Source of the DNA: Sphingopyxis sp. H115
GTDB lineage: Bacteria; Pseudomonadota; Alphaproteobacteria; Sphingomonadales; Sphingomonadaceae
Length of the DNA stretch: 61,536 bases
NCBI RefSeq assembly: GCF_001468465.1
Contig: NZ_LNSA01000026.1
Coordinates: 1-61,536, forward strand
Direction of reading: 5' to 3'
A model generated the notes under the pieces. It was not told the origin of the DNA. It saw only the letters and a list, made by a program, of their open reading frames with translations, and searched no databases. The position numbers were made by a program, and so were the translations under genes. Of the stretch, positions 25,162 through 35,543 are shown in pieces (position 1 is the first letter of the stretch; every line of letters begins with the position of its first letter).

Positions 25162-26604
25162 ATGACAAGCCCGACCGATCCCCGCCGCTTTCTCTACCGG
25201 GCCGACGCGCTCGACCCCGATCTGGCGCAGAAGCTCGCACGCGAAGCGCTCTCCAAGGCCGACGACGGGGAGCTTTACCTGCAATATCGCGCGACCGAGA
25301 GCTTCGGCTTCGATGACGGGCGCCTCAAGACCGCCGACTATTCGACTGACGCCGGTTTCGGCCTGCGCGCCGTGTCGGGGGAGATGACCGGCTTTGCCCA
25401 TGCCAGCGACATCAGCGCGGGGGCGATTCGCCGCGCCGCCGAGACGCTTGCACTGCTCGATCCCGCCAAACAGGCGCCCGCCGGCCCGCCGCCGCGCACC
25501 AACCGCCACCTTTACGACGAGGCGAATCCGCTCGACCTCATCCCCTTCGCGAAGAAGGTCGCGCTCTGTCAGGAAATCGACGCCGCCGCGCGCGCGCGCG
25601 ATCCGCGCGTCGTGCAGGTCTCGGTCGCTCTCGCGGGCAGCTGGTCGGTGGTCGAGATCGTCCGCGCCGACGGCTTCCTCGCGACCGACATCCGCCCGCT
25701 CGTCCGCCTCAACGTCTCGATCGTGGTCGAGGAGAATGGGCGCCGCGAATCGGGCTATTTCGGGCTCGGCGGCCGCTATATGTACGACCATCTGTTCGAA
25801 CCCGCACAGTGGAACCGCGCGGTCGACGAAGCGCTGGCGCAGGCCCTCGTCAACCTGCGCGCGGTCGACGCGCCCGCGGGCGAGTTCACCGTGCTGCTCG
25901 GCCCCGGCTGGCCCGGAGTGCTGCTCCACGAAGCCGTCGGTCACGGGCTCGAGGGCGATTTCAACCGCAAGGGCACCAGCGCCTTCTCGGGCCGGATCGG
26001 CGAGCGCGTCGCGGCGCCCGGCGTTACCGTGGTCGACGATGGCGCGATGGACAGCCCGGTCGGCGGCGGCCGCCGCGGCTCGCTCAGCATCGACGACGAA
26101 GGCACCCCGACGGGCGAGACCGTGCTGATCGAGGACGGCATCCTCAAGGGCTATATGCAGGACCGGCTCAACGCGCGGCTGATGGGGGTCGAACCCACCG
26201 GCAACGGTCGCCGCGAGAGTTTTGCGCACGCGCCGATGCCGCGGATGACCAACACCTTCATGCGCGGCGGCAACGACGACCCCGCCGAGCTTCTCTCGCG
26301 CGTCAAGACCGGCATTTTCGCCAAGAGCTTCGGCGGCGGACAGGTCGATATCGTGTCGGGCAAGTTCGTCTTTTCCTGCACCGAGGCGTACAAAATCGAG
26401 AATGGCAAGCTGGGCGATTCGATCAAGGGCGCGACCCTGATCGGCGACGGTCCGAGCGTGCTGACCAAGGTCGCCGGCATCGGCAACGACATGGCGATCG
26501 ACGAAGGTATCGGCATCTGCGGTAAGGCGGGGCAAAGCGTGCCCGCGGGCGTCGGCCAGCCGACCTTGCTGGTGAGCGGGCTGACGGTGGGCGGGACGGC
26601 CTAA
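25162..26604 (+). CDS. tldD: Metalloprotease TldD
   Basis: A 480-residue subunit of the TldD/TldE protease, which degrades unfolded peptides and matures some peptide antibiotics. The zinc-binding HEAVGHGLEGD lies at 256-266 (H256, E257, H261). The N-terminal LYLQYRATESFGFDDGRLK and the C-terminal FAKSFGGGQVDIVSGKFVF are typical. The partner tldE/pmbA is not in the window. It is followed by a REP-like repeat. Confidence 0.97.
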   Translation: MTSPTDPRRFLYRADALDPDLAQKLAREALSKADDGELYLQYRATESFGFDDGRLKTADYSTDAGFGLRAVSGEMTGFAHASDISAGAIRRAAETLALLDPAKQAPAGPPPRTNRHLYDEANPLDLIPFAKKVALCQEIDAAARARDPRVVQVSVALAGSWSVVEIVRADGFLATDIRPLVRLNVSIVVEENGRRESGYFGLGGRYMYDHLFEPAQWNRAVDEALAQALVNLRAVDAPAGEFTVLLGPGWPGVLLHEAVGHGLEGDFNRKGTSAFSGRIGERVAAPGVTVVDDGAMDSPVGGGRRGSLSIDDEGTPTGETVLIEDGILKGYMQDRLNARLMGVEPTGNGRRESFAHAPMPRMTNTFMRGGNDDPAELLSRVKTGIFAKSFGGGQVDIVSGKFVFSCTEAYKIENGKLGDSIKGATLIGDGPSVLTKVAGIGNDMAIDEGIGICGKAGQSVPAGVGQPTLLVSGLTVGGTA

Positions 26605-26621
26605 GGCCGACACCCCTTCAT

Positions 26622-26693
26622 CATGCCGGACTTGATCCGGCATCCAAACAGCGGCGGCGTCATGGACCCCGGATCAAGTCCGGGGTGACGAAA
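26622..26693. repeat. REP-like palindromic repeat, family A, copy 2
   Basis: Arms ccggacttgatccgg.catcca and tggaccccggatcaagtcc are inverted and about 16 bases apart; the unit ends GGGGTGACGAA. Same layout as 409-473 and 61041-61110. It lies 18 bases after the tldD stop and may act as a 3' stabilising hairpin. Confidence 0.85.
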
Positions 26694-26819
26694 ATATGGC
26701 TTTACTTCCCTGTGATCGCCCTCACTTGGCGTTCGCCCGATCCACGCATATAGAGGCGCAAACAAGAACAGATTTCGGTCGCATCATCCGCGGGGGCACT
26801 CCGCAACAGGGAGGTTTGC

Positions 26820-28052
26820 ATGCGTTCGAGTCTGCGTTTCGTTTCCGTCGCCGCCATCGCCGCGATGCTCGCCGCCGTTCCGGGCTCGGCGCAAAAAACC
26901 ACCGGGCCCAAGGAACGCTATGAAATGGACGTCGCGACCGCGTCGGGTTTTGCCGCGATGACCGCGGGCGGGCGCAAGCCCGGCGTCGGCGGGATGATGG
27001 GGATGATGTTCGGCGGCGGCCCCGACAACCAGGTCGCGCGCACGATCGAACTGCGCCTCGGCGCGAACCAGCCGCCGACGAAGCCACCCGTGCGCGCCGA
27101 TCATTTTTTCCAGCCGCAGGCGAAGCTCGGCGCGTCGCTGCCGCTGTGGGGCCCCGAGCCAGGAAAGCCCGCCCCGCACGACGATGGCAACGAAATGCCC
27201 GACAATTTCGAGCGCCCGAAGGGCCGCCTGCTGCTCTATTGGGGCTGCGGCGCCAAGGCCGGACCGGGGCAGCCCGTCGTGATCGATTTCGCGAAGGTCG
27301 CGGCGGGGCAGGTTCCGCCGAACCTCTTCACCTCGACCGTCCCGCGCATCCGCGAGGTGATGGCGTCGAACAGCGCCTCCTACGCCGGATGGCCGAATAG
27401 CAAATCGTCGAAGGCGGTGCCGAAGGACAGCTCGCTCATCGGCGCGCACCGCATCGCCGGCAATGTCGGACCCGAGATCAATTTCACGCTGGCGCAGGAT
27501 TATATGCCCGCGCTGAACGCATCGACCGCGATGCAGGGCGACGGGTCGGTGATGATTCGCTGGAACGCGCTACAGCCAGCGACCGGCTATGTTGCCTGGG
27601 CCTTCGGCGGGATGGACCGCGGCGGCGGGAATAGCGACATGATATGGTGGACAAGCAGCGCGTCGCAGCAGTTCGGCGGCGGCCTCTGGGACTGGCTGCC
27701 ACCCGCGACGGTCGGCCGGCTCGTCACGCAAAAGATCGTCATGCCGCCCGCGCAGACGAGCTGCCAGATTCCGGCGGAGGTCAAGAAAGCGTCGGGCGAG
27801 ATGATGTTCGGCAACCTCAACGCCTTCGGTCCCGAGGCGAGTTTCGCTTATCCGCCCAAGCCCGCGGGCAATGCGGTGTGGAACATCGACTGGACCGCGA
27901 AGGTCCGTTTCCGCTCGCACACCATGCTGATGATCGGCGCCGATTTCGGCGGCATGGGGATGCCGAACGACGGCACCCCCGCCGAACCCGCGAAAAAGAA
28001 GAAGAAGTGCAAGGGACCGCTGGGCATTCCGCTCCCCGACGGAGCGTGCTGA
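26820..28052 (+). CDS. Secreted protein of unknown function, 410 residues
   Basis: Not recognised. A signal peptide (1-24, cleavage at GSA-Q) leads a 386-residue exported protein. Features: a Gly/Met-rich stretch GVGGMMGMMFGGG, a conserved-looking RLLLYWGCGAKAGPGQP, WNALQPATGYVAWAFGG and IDWTAKVRFRSHTMLMIGAD, many Trp and Pro residues, and a KKKKKCKGPLGIPLPDGAC tail with two Cys. A Gly/Trp-rich beta-sheet envelope protein is plausible. A GGGAGG ribosome site precedes the ATG. Confidence 0.8.
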   Translation: MRSSLRFVSVAAIAAMLAAVPGSAQKTTGPKERYEMDVATASGFAAMTAGGRKPGVGGMMGMMFGGGPDNQVARTIELRLGANQPPTKPPVRADHFFQPQAKLGASLPLWGPEPGKPAPHDDGNEMPDNFERPKGRLLLYWGCGAKAGPGQPVVIDFAKVAAGQVPPNLFTSTVPRIREVMASNSASYAGWPNSKSSKAVPKDSSLIGAHRIAGNVGPEINFTLAQDYMPALNASTAMQGDGSVMIRWNALQPATGYVAWAFGGMDRGGGNSDMIWWTSSASQQFGGGLWDWLPPATVGRLVTQKIVMPPAQTSCQIPAEVKKASGEMMFGNLNAFGPEASFAYPPKPAGNAVWNIDWTAKVRFRSHTMLMIGADFGGMGMPNDGTPAEPAKKKKKCKGPLGIPLPDGAC

Positions 28053-28133
28053 AACCGCAATAGTCAGCCCCCGTTCACGCGCGATGGCCTAGAAGGGCGC
28101 CGGGTAGGGTATGATGAAGACAGGAGTCGAACC

Positions 28134-28535
28134 ATGCGTCACCTAATCCCGGCGCTCATTGCCGCCGCAGCCGTAGCAGCCGCCCCCGCCGCCACCGCGC
28201 GCGAGAAGCTCGCGCCCGAAGCCGAGCTTGCCAAACTGCTCGAAGGCCGCGTCGCGGGCGAGCCGCAGCATTGCATCCCGCTCGCCACCGCACGCAGCTC
28301 GCAGATCATCGACAAGACCGCGATCGTCTACAAGGTCGGAAGCACCTATTGGGTCAACCGGCCCAAGGCCGGCGCCGAATCGCTCGACGACGACGACATC
28401 CTCGTGCTCAAGACGTCGGGCAGCCAGCTGTGCAGCATCGACACGCTCGAACTGCACGACCGAGCCAGCCGGATGTACAGCGGCTTCGTGTCGCTCGGCG
28501 AATTCGTGCCCTACCGCAAGGCGAAGGGCGAGTAA
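28134..28535 (+). CDS. Small secreted protein of unknown function, 133 residues
   Basis: Not recognised by name. A signal peptide (1-22, ending ATA) is followed by a mature part with two Cys (HCIPL and QLCSID) that could form a disulfide, and the pattern CIPLATARSSQIIDKTAIVYK seen in many sphingomonad exported proteins. GGAGTC lies 7 bases before the ATG. A family C repeat follows the stop at 17 bases. Confidence 0.8.
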   Translation: MRHLIPALIAAAAVAAAPAATAREKLAPEAELAKLLEGRVAGEPQHCIPLATARSSQIIDKTAIVYKVGSTYWVNRPKAGAESLDDDDILVLKTSGSQLCSIDTLELHDRASRMYSGFVSLGEFVPYRKAKGE

Positions 28536-28551
28536 GAGCCATCCGTTCCCG

Positions 28552-28630
28552 CATTGCGAGGAGCCGAAGGGACCCGGCAATCCAGAGCTTGCATAAATCG
28601 CTCTGGATTGCTTCGCTTCGCTCGCAATGA
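28552..28630. repeat. Palindromic repeat, family C, overlapping a start codon
   Basis: Outer arms CATTGCGAG (28552) and CTCGCAATG (28621) and inner perfect 12-bp arms GCAATCCAGAGC (28577-28588) and GCTCTGGATTGC (28600-28611). The final ATG of the repeat is the start codon of the next gene. Confidence 0.85.
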
Positions 28631-29205
28631 CAAATGACTTGGACACACCGCCCGCCTCGCCGCCCGCCGACTGGGCCAAGCAACTGCTCGCCTTCTGGTT
28701 CGACGACCATGACAGGGACGACTGGTACGGCGGCGGGCCGGACTTCGACGCCGATGTCCGCGATCTGGCCGAAGAATGGCACCAGGCGCTTCGCTCGCAA
28801 CCCGCCGAGACCTTCCTGACCGATCCCGACACCGCACTCGCGGCGACGATCCTGTTCGACCAGGTGCCGCGCAACATTTACCGCGGCCATGCGGACGCCT
28901 TTGCGACCGACAGCCTCGCACGCGCGATCGCGCAGGGCATCGTCGCACGCGGCTGGCACGAAAGCTGGCCCGACGAGCGCCGCCAGTTCGCCTGCCTGCC
29001 CTTCCAGCACAGCGAGGACATCGGCGACCAGCGCGAATCGCTGCGCCTGTTCGCAGCGTTCGATGACCCGATGTTCCAGGATTATGCCAAGAAACATTTC
29101 GACATCGTCGACCGCTTCGGCCGCTTCCCCCACCGCAACGACGCGCTCGGCCGCGCGACCCGGCCCGACGAGGAAACCGCGATAGAAGAGGGCAAGAATT
29201 GGTGA
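28627..29205 (+). CDS. DUF924 family protein
   Basis: A 192-residue, helical cytoplasmic protein. Family marks are LLAFWF, LFDQVPRNIYRG, FACLPFQHSEDIGDQ and VDRFGRFPHRNDALGR. Function is unknown; it looks like a TPR-like fold. The start ATG at 28627 is the last part of a family C repeat, and no ribosome site other than repeat sequence precedes it. An ATG at 28634 is out of frame. Confidence 0.9.
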   Translation: MTNDLDTPPASPPADWAKQLLAFWFDDHDRDDWYGGGPDFDADVRDLAEEWHQALRSQPAETFLTDPDTALAATILFDQVPRNIYRGHADAFATDSLARAIAQGIVARGWHESWPDERRQFACLPFQHSEDIGDQRESLRLFAAFDDPMFQDYAKKHFDIVDRFGRFPHRNDALGRATRPDEETAIEEGKNW

Positions 29206-29233
29206 TAGGCACGTCGCGATACGGAGAGCAGCC

Positions 29234-29800
29234 ATGGCCGAATTCACCGATACGCTGACCGACAAGCATATCGCCTTCATCGAAAGGCAGCCGGTCTATT
29301 TCACCGCGACCGCTGCCGACGGCGCGCGCATCAACCTGTCGCCCAAGGGCTATGCCGACAGCTTCCGCGTCCTGTCGGATACGCAGGTCGCCTATCTCGA
29401 CCTCGGCGGGTCGGGGAACGAAACCCACGCGCATCTCGCCGCCGACGGGCGGATCACGATCATGTTCTGCGCTTTCGACCGTAGCGCGCTGATCCTGCGC
29501 ATCTATGGCCGCGGGCGGCCGGTGCTGCCGCAGGACGGAGAATGGGACGCGCTCGCGGCCAACTTCACGCTGCTTCCCGGCACACGCCAGATCTTCGTGA
29601 TCGATGTCGAAAGCGTGCAGACGAGCTGCGGCTGGGGCGTGCCGATGATGGAATTGCAGACCGAACGCGAGACGCTGCAGAAATATCACCGTCAGGCCGA
29701 TCCCGTGCTGTGGGTCGAAAAATTCCAGGAACGCACGAAGAGCATCGACGGACTGCCGACGCGACCGACCGACCGCTTCATTGCGGGCGAACCCGTCTGA
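29234..29800 (+). CDS. Pyridoxamine 5'-phosphate oxidase-family flavin protein
   Basis: A 188-residue split-barrel protein. RQPVYFTATAADGARINLSPKG, VAYLDLGGSGNETHAHL and ITIMFCAFDRSALILRIYG match the FMN-binding PNPOx-like fold found in heme-degrading or general stress proteins. It lacks the C-terminal substrate motif of true PdxH, so it is unlikely to make PLP. The stop overlaps the next start (TGATG). Confidence 0.85.
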   Translation: MAEFTDTLTDKHIAFIERQPVYFTATAADGARINLSPKGYADSFRVLSDTQVAYLDLGGSGNETHAHLAADGRITIMFCAFDRSALILRIYGRGRPVLPQDGEWDALAANFTLLPGTRQIFVIDVESVQTSCGWGVPMMELQTERETLQKYHRQADPVLWVEKFQERTKSIDGLPTRPTDRFIAGEPV

Positions 29801-30030
29801 TGCCATTGGTCGAGCTTGTCAGGCTTCCCAACGGCGCCGAAGCCGAATTGCTGCGCGGCCGGCTCGAAAGTGCCGGCGTCCACGCCGTTTGCTTCGACGC
29901 GGGCATGAATATTGCCGAAAGCGTCGGGCTGCTCATCCCGGTGCGCATCATGGTGCTCGACGAGGATCTGGACGAGGCGCAGGCGCTGATGGCCGAATTC
30001 GAGGGCCGCGGGAACGGAAACGCGGCCTGA
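29800..30030 (+). CDS. DUF2007-type small signal-transduction-like protein
   Basis: A 76-residue protein, VELVRLPNGAEAELLRGRLESAGVHAVC followed by VRIMVLDEDLDEAQALM, a ferredoxin-like (beta-alpha-beta) module typical of DUF2007 (putative PII-interacting family). It starts one base before the end of the preceding stop codon, so it is coupled to the flavin protein. A nuclease-like gene follows 18 bases later. Confidence 0.8.
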   Translation: MPLVELVRLPNGAEAELLRGRLESAGVHAVCFDAGMNIAESVGLLIPVRIMVLDEDLDEAQALMAEFEGRGNGNAA

Positions 30031-30048
30031 GCGCTTGAAAAGCACATC

Positions 30049-30747
30049 ATGATCAAGGTCGCCAGTTACAATATGCGCAAGGGCATCGGGCTCGACCGCC
30101 GCCGCGATCCCGGCCGGGTGCTGTCGGTGCTCGGCGAACTCGACGCCGACATCGTCGCGTTGCAGGAAGCCGACCGGCGTTTCGGCACGCGCGCGAGCGC
30201 GATCCCGCCGCACATGTTCGAAGAGCATAGCGATTACGTCCCCGTCGACCTCTTGAGCGGCCGCCCCTATGCGATCGGCTGGCACGGCAACGCGCTGCTC
30301 GTCCGCAAGGGCGCCGAGGTCGAGGAGAGCCACGCGCTCCATCTGCCGACGCTCGAACCGAGGGGCGCCGTCGCGGCGACGGTACGCATCGGCGACACGC
30401 GACTCCGCGTCGTGGGCATGCACCTCGATATTTCAGGGCTCCGCCGCCGCCAGCAGGCGCGCGCGATCCTGAACCATGTCGCCGAGGGCGAAGTGCTGCC
30501 GACCATCCTGATGGGCGACTGCAACGAATGGCGCGCGAACGGCGGTTGCCTTGCCGATTTCGGCGCGCAGCACCGCCCAGTCGATACCGGCCACAGCTTT
30601 CACAGCCGCCGCCCCGTCGCCCGGCTCGACCGCATCTTCGCTACCCCCGATCTCGAAGCGGTCGAGGCGGGCGTGCACCGCAGCGCGCTTGCAGCGCGCG
30701 CATCCGACCATCTGCCAGTCTGGGCTAGGTTCAGGGCAACAAAATAG
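30049..30747 (+). CDS. Endonuclease/exonuclease/phosphatase family protein
   Basis: A 232-residue Mg-dependent phosphoesterase fold. Catalytic motifs are VASYNMRKG, VALQEADRRFG (metal-binding Glu), LVVGMHLDIS-like RVVGMHLD, MGDCNEW and the terminal SDHLPVWA. Targets could be DNA, lipids or phosphoesters; EEP proteins cannot be assigned from the fold alone. Cytoplasmic, without a signal peptide. Confidence 0.88.
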   Translation: MIKVASYNMRKGIGLDRRRDPGRVLSVLGELDADIVALQEADRRFGTRASAIPPHMFEEHSDYVPVDLLSGRPYAIGWHGNALLVRKGAEVEESHALHLPTLEPRGAVAATVRIGDTRLRVVGMHLDISGLRRRQQARAILNHVAEGEVLPTILMGDCNEWRANGGCLADFGAQHRPVDTGHSFHSRRPVARLDRIFATPDLEAVEAGVHRSALAARASDHLPVWARFRATK

Positions 30748-30754
30748 CAATCTT

Positions 30755-30771
30755 TGCCTAAAATTTAGGCA
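30755..30771. promoter_or_regulatory. Perfect 17-base inverted repeat before glnK
   Basis: TGCCTAAA-A-TTTAGGCA, 8 bases after the nuclease-gene stop and 96 bases upstream of the sigma-54 element. There is no T-run, so it may be a protein-binding site (an NtrC-type enhancer position) rather than a terminator. Confidence 0.45.
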
Positions 30772-30845
30772 CGGCACTGCCTGCGTTGCCCATCGCACGA
30801 CCGATCAGGCGCGTTGCAAGGGCCAAAACCGTCACAAAATGTTAA

Positions 30846-31256
<411 letters not shown>

Positions 31257-31274
31257 ATGACGAAGGGGGAAATT

Positions 31275-32639
<1,365 letters not shown>

Positions 32640-32729
32640 CAACGAGACAGGATACCCGCCGCCGCACGCTCTCTCTCCTTTCAAACGGCGGCGGCGGGAT
32701 CCTCACCAGGTTCCTCCTGCGAACCACTG

Positions 32730-32757
32730 GCCGGGGTTTCACCCCGGCCTTTTTTTG
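32730..32757 (+). terminator. Rho-independent terminator after amtB
   Basis: Perfect 8-bp stem GGCCGGGG/CCCCGGCC, loop TTTCA, then seven T. Confidence 0.95.
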
Positions 32758-32952
32758 AACTGTGGCCCGGACGGCCACGGTTCGGGGGCTCGCTTCGGCT
32801 TTTTTGCCCGCGATACCCACTGTGGCTGGGGTGCAACATGTCGCAGCAATTTTGTTGCGCAAGATTCACCCCCCATTGCGAATTGATGACAGGAGGCGCA
32901 CTCCTCGCGCCGGACCAACGAAAAGATTGGCCACATCAGGAGGAGGATTATC
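32758..32952. other. Leader/promoter region of the TonB-dependent receptor gene
   Basis: With the amtB 3' region this makes a 313-base gap without genes. It contains a short hairpin CGCAGCAA-TTT-TGTTGCG (about 32850) and, just before the receptor ATG, a very strong ribosome site AGGAGGAGG. No complete riboswitch is recognised. Confidence 0.5.
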
Positions 32953-35310
32953 ATGCATTCACGTGCATCCATGCTCGCGGGCTTGTCGCTGCTCGCGCTG
33001 ACGATCGGCGTTCCCGCAGCCGCGCAGGACGCCGAGGACGAAGGCAATATCATCATCGTCACCGCGACGAAGCGCGACGCCAATCTTCAGGACATTCCAT
33101 TCTCGATCAACGCCCAGACCGCCGAGGATATCCAGAAATCGGGCGCCGTGACGCTCGAGGATCTGTCGCGCAACGTCGCGGGCCTTTCGGTCCAGAATCT
33201 CGGCCCCGGACAGAGCCAGGTGTCGGTGCGCGGCGTGTCGGCGGGCCAGGTCGTGCGCGACCAGCCGGGGGTCAAGGAACAGGTCGGCGTCTATCTCGAC
33301 GAAAGCGTGATTTCGCTCTCGCTCTTCACCCCCGACATCGACCTTTACGACCTCAACCGCGTCGAGACGCTGCGCGGCCCGCAAGGCACGCTCTTCGGTT
33401 CGGGCTCGGTCGGCGGCACGATCCGCTACATCACCAACCAGCCGAAGATCGGCGTGATGGAGGGCAGCGTCGAGGCGAATCTGAACCTTGTCGACGGCGA
33501 CGACCTCGGCGGCCACCTCAAGGGCGCGATCAACATTCCGATGGGCGACAATGCGGCGCTCCGCGCGGTCGGCTATTACACGCGCTACGGCGGCTTCATC
33601 AACGCGATCGGCCCGGCGGGGAAAGAGGATATCAACAGCGGCGAACGCTATGGCGGACGTCTTGCACTGACCTTCGAGCCCACCGACAATCTCTCGATCA
33701 CCCCGCGCATCGTCTATCAGAAGGTCAAGGCTGACGGCTTCAACCGGCAGGATGTCTACAACCTCTATGCCAATGAATTCACGACCACACGGCCGCAGGT
33801 GACGTTCGACGAGCGCGAGCAATATCTGCTGCTGCGCGAAGGCTTCGACGACGAAACGCTGATCGCCGACCTCAACATCAACGTCGGTCTCGGCGGCGCC
33901 AAGCTGACCTCGGTGACGAGCTATATCAACCGCGACATCCTCGTCAGCCGCGACGCGAGCGCGCTGTCGGGTTCGGTGTCGGTCGACCTCGGCTTCCCCG
34001 ATGCGGGCGTGCTGTTGCCGTCGAACCTCGTGGATACCACCGACCTCGAAACCTGGACGCAGGAAGTCCGGCTGGCGTCGGACAATGACAGCCCCTTCCA
34101 GTGGGTCGTCGGCGGCTTTTATTCGAAGGTCGATCGCGTCTATACCCAGACGTTGCCGACGCCAGGTTATGATGCGGTAACCGACGCGACGCTGGGCGAG
34201 GGAACCTCCGCCAGTGTGCGCAACGGCTTCGGCCCCGATTCGCCCTACAACGCGTTCCTGCCCTACGACATCAAGCAGTTCGCGATCTTCGGCGAGGTCA
34301 GCTACGATATCAGCGACGCCTTCACCGCGACCGCGGGCGGGCGCTATTACGACTTCAAAGAGACGCGCAGCTTCGTCTCGGGCGGCCTGTTCGCCAACGG
34401 CGACAACCGCACCGACAGCACCAAGTCGAGCGGCTTCACCCCGCGCTTCCTGTTGTCCTACGACGTCAGCGACGACGTCACGGTCAATGCGCAGGCGTCG
34501 AAAGGCTTCCGCCTCGGCGGGGTCAACGATCCGCTCAACCTGCCGCTCTGCTCGGACGAAGACGAGGCACTGTTCGGCGGATTCCAGGATTATGACGACG
34601 AAACGCTGTGGAATTACGAACTGGGCGTGAAGTCGCAGGGACGCGGCTTCACCTTCAACGCCGCGGGCTTCTATAACGACATCAAGAATCTGCAGGTGAC
34701 GCTCGATGCTGGCACCTGTTCGTCGCGCGTCGTCTTCAACGTTCCCAAGGCGCATTCGATGGGGGTCGAATTCGAACTGGGCCTGCAACCGGTCGATGGG
34801 CTCGACCTCAGCCTGTCGGGCAGCCTGATCGAAGCCGAATTCGATTCGACGCTGCCCGGCGTCCTTGCTGCAACGACGGGCATTCGCGAAGGCAATCGCC
34901 TGCCGTCGGTGCCGAAGTTCCAGCTTTCGGCAGCGGGCAGCTACGAATGGCCGATCGGCGACGCCGCCAGCATGTATGTGTCGGCATCGTTCCAGCATGT
35001 CGGCACGCGCTATACGCAACCGGCGGACCAGGAAAATAATCCGCGGACCTTCGTCCACGGCCTGCCGTTCGGCGGCGCCCCCGCCGACGCCGCGACGACG
35101 ATCGACCTGCAACTACCCGATTACCAGCTGGTCAATCTCAGCGCCGGGGTCGATTTCGACAATGGCCTGTCGCTGATCGCCTATGTCAACAATCTCTTCG
35201 ACGAAAATGCGCTGCTGTCGTTCGACCGCGAACGCGGCGGGCGGGCGCGGCTCGGCTATACCGTCGGCCAGCCGCGGACCTTCGGCATAACCGCGCGCAA
35301 GACCTTCTAG
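32953..35310 (+). CDS. TonB-dependent outer-membrane receptor
   Basis: A 785-residue outer-membrane transporter. Signal peptide 1-24 (PAAA-Q), TonB box IIIVTATKR at about 33-41, plug domain with DIPFSINAQTAEDI and VETLRGPQGTLFGSGSVGGTIRY, then a 22-strand barrel ending in the typical terminal Phe (ITARKTF). The plug type and lack of cobalamin or siderophore genes suggest the Caulobacter/Sphingomonas-style receptor for sugars, aromatics or iron complexes; the substrate cannot be read. Monocistronic: terminators flank it on both sides. Confidence 0.95.
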   Translation: MHSRASMLAGLSLLALTIGVPAAAQDAEDEGNIIIVTATKRDANLQDIPFSINAQTAEDIQKSGAVTLEDLSRNVAGLSVQNLGPGQSQVSVRGVSAGQVVRDQPGVKEQVGVYLDESVISLSLFTPDIDLYDLNRVETLRGPQGTLFGSGSVGGTIRYITNQPKIGVMEGSVEANLNLVDGDDLGGHLKGAINIPMGDNAALRAVGYYTRYGGFINAIGPAGKEDINSGERYGGRLALTFEPTDNLSITPRIVYQKVKADGFNRQDVYNLYANEFTTTRPQVTFDEREQYLLLREGFDDETLIADLNINVGLGGAKLTSVTSYINRDILVSRDASALSGSVSVDLGFPDAGVLLPSNLVDTTDLETWTQEVRLASDNDSPFQWVVGGFYSKVDRVYTQTLPTPGYDAVTDATLGEGTSASVRNGFGPDSPYNAFLPYDIKQFAIFGEVSYDISDAFTATAGGRYYDFKETRSFVSGGLFANGDNRTDSTKSSGFTPRFLLSYDVSDDVTVNAQASKGFRLGGVNDPLNLPLCSDEDEALFGGFQDYDDETLWNYELGVKSQGRGFTFNAAGFYNDIKNLQVTLDAGTCSSRVVFNVPKAHSMGVEFELGLQPVDGLDLSLSGSLIEAEFDSTLPGVLAATTGIREGNRLPSVPKFQLSAAGSYEWPIGDAASMYVSASFQHVGTRYTQPADQENNPRTFVHGLPFGGAPADAATTIDLQLPDYQLVNLSAGVDFDNGLSLIAYVNNLFDENALLSFDRERGGRARLGYTVGQPRTFGITARKTF

Positions 35311-35322
35311 GTCTATAGGTCA

Positions 35323-35354
35323 GGGACCGGTCGAGGCGTCGACCGGTCCCATTT
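35323..35354 (+). terminator. Terminator of the TonB-dependent receptor gene
   Basis: Perfect 12-bp stem GGGACCGGTCGA/TCGACCGGTCCC with loop GGCG, followed by ATTT. Stop codon is 13 bases upstream. Confidence 0.85.
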
Positions 35355-35474
35355 ACCGCATGCTGCGATGCACAAAAATCAGGCAGCGCTGCCGCAAATT
35401 TAGGCCTTTTCAACATGACATTAATGTGGCATTCATTGCGTCAACAGTTTCAGGAGGGGAGAGCCTGAAAGGCT
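35355..35474 (+). ncRNA. Candidate small RNA or leader transcript between two terminators
   Basis: This 120-base stretch lies after the receptor terminator and before a second strong plus-strand terminator, yet no plus-strand gene of normal size is present. A 17-codon frame (35414-35467, MTLMWHSLRQQFQEGRA) is possible. Either a small RNA ending at 35507 or a short peptide gene is indicated by the orphan terminator. Confidence 0.4.
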
Positions 35475-35507
35475 GGGCCGGGACGAAAGTCCCGGCCCTC
35501 TTTTTTT
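35475..35507 (+). terminator. Orphan Rho-independent terminator
   Basis: Perfect 10-bp stem GGGCCGGGAC/GTCCCGGCCC with a GAAA tetraloop, then TCTTTTTTT. It works only for plus-strand transcription; the next gene on either side of it is on the minus strand. Confidence 0.93.
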
Positions 35508-35543
35508 GTGCGCAGCATGCGCACACTCCAAAACCCTTGGATT

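Noticed and set aside
24517..26643. 708-codon minus-strand open frame opposite tldD and the second DUF4402 gene
   Set aside because: tldD motifs are on the plus strand; the antisense frame is an artefact of GC bias.
32758..32952. Cobalamin-riboswitch-like fragment (CCCACTGTGG) before the TonB receptor
   Set aside because: Only a short resemblance; the other conserved blocks are missing and no cobalamin genes are nearby.
32959..35112. 717-codon minus-strand open frame opposite the TonB-dependent receptor
   Set aside because: The plus strand encodes a complete receptor with signal peptide and terminal Phe.
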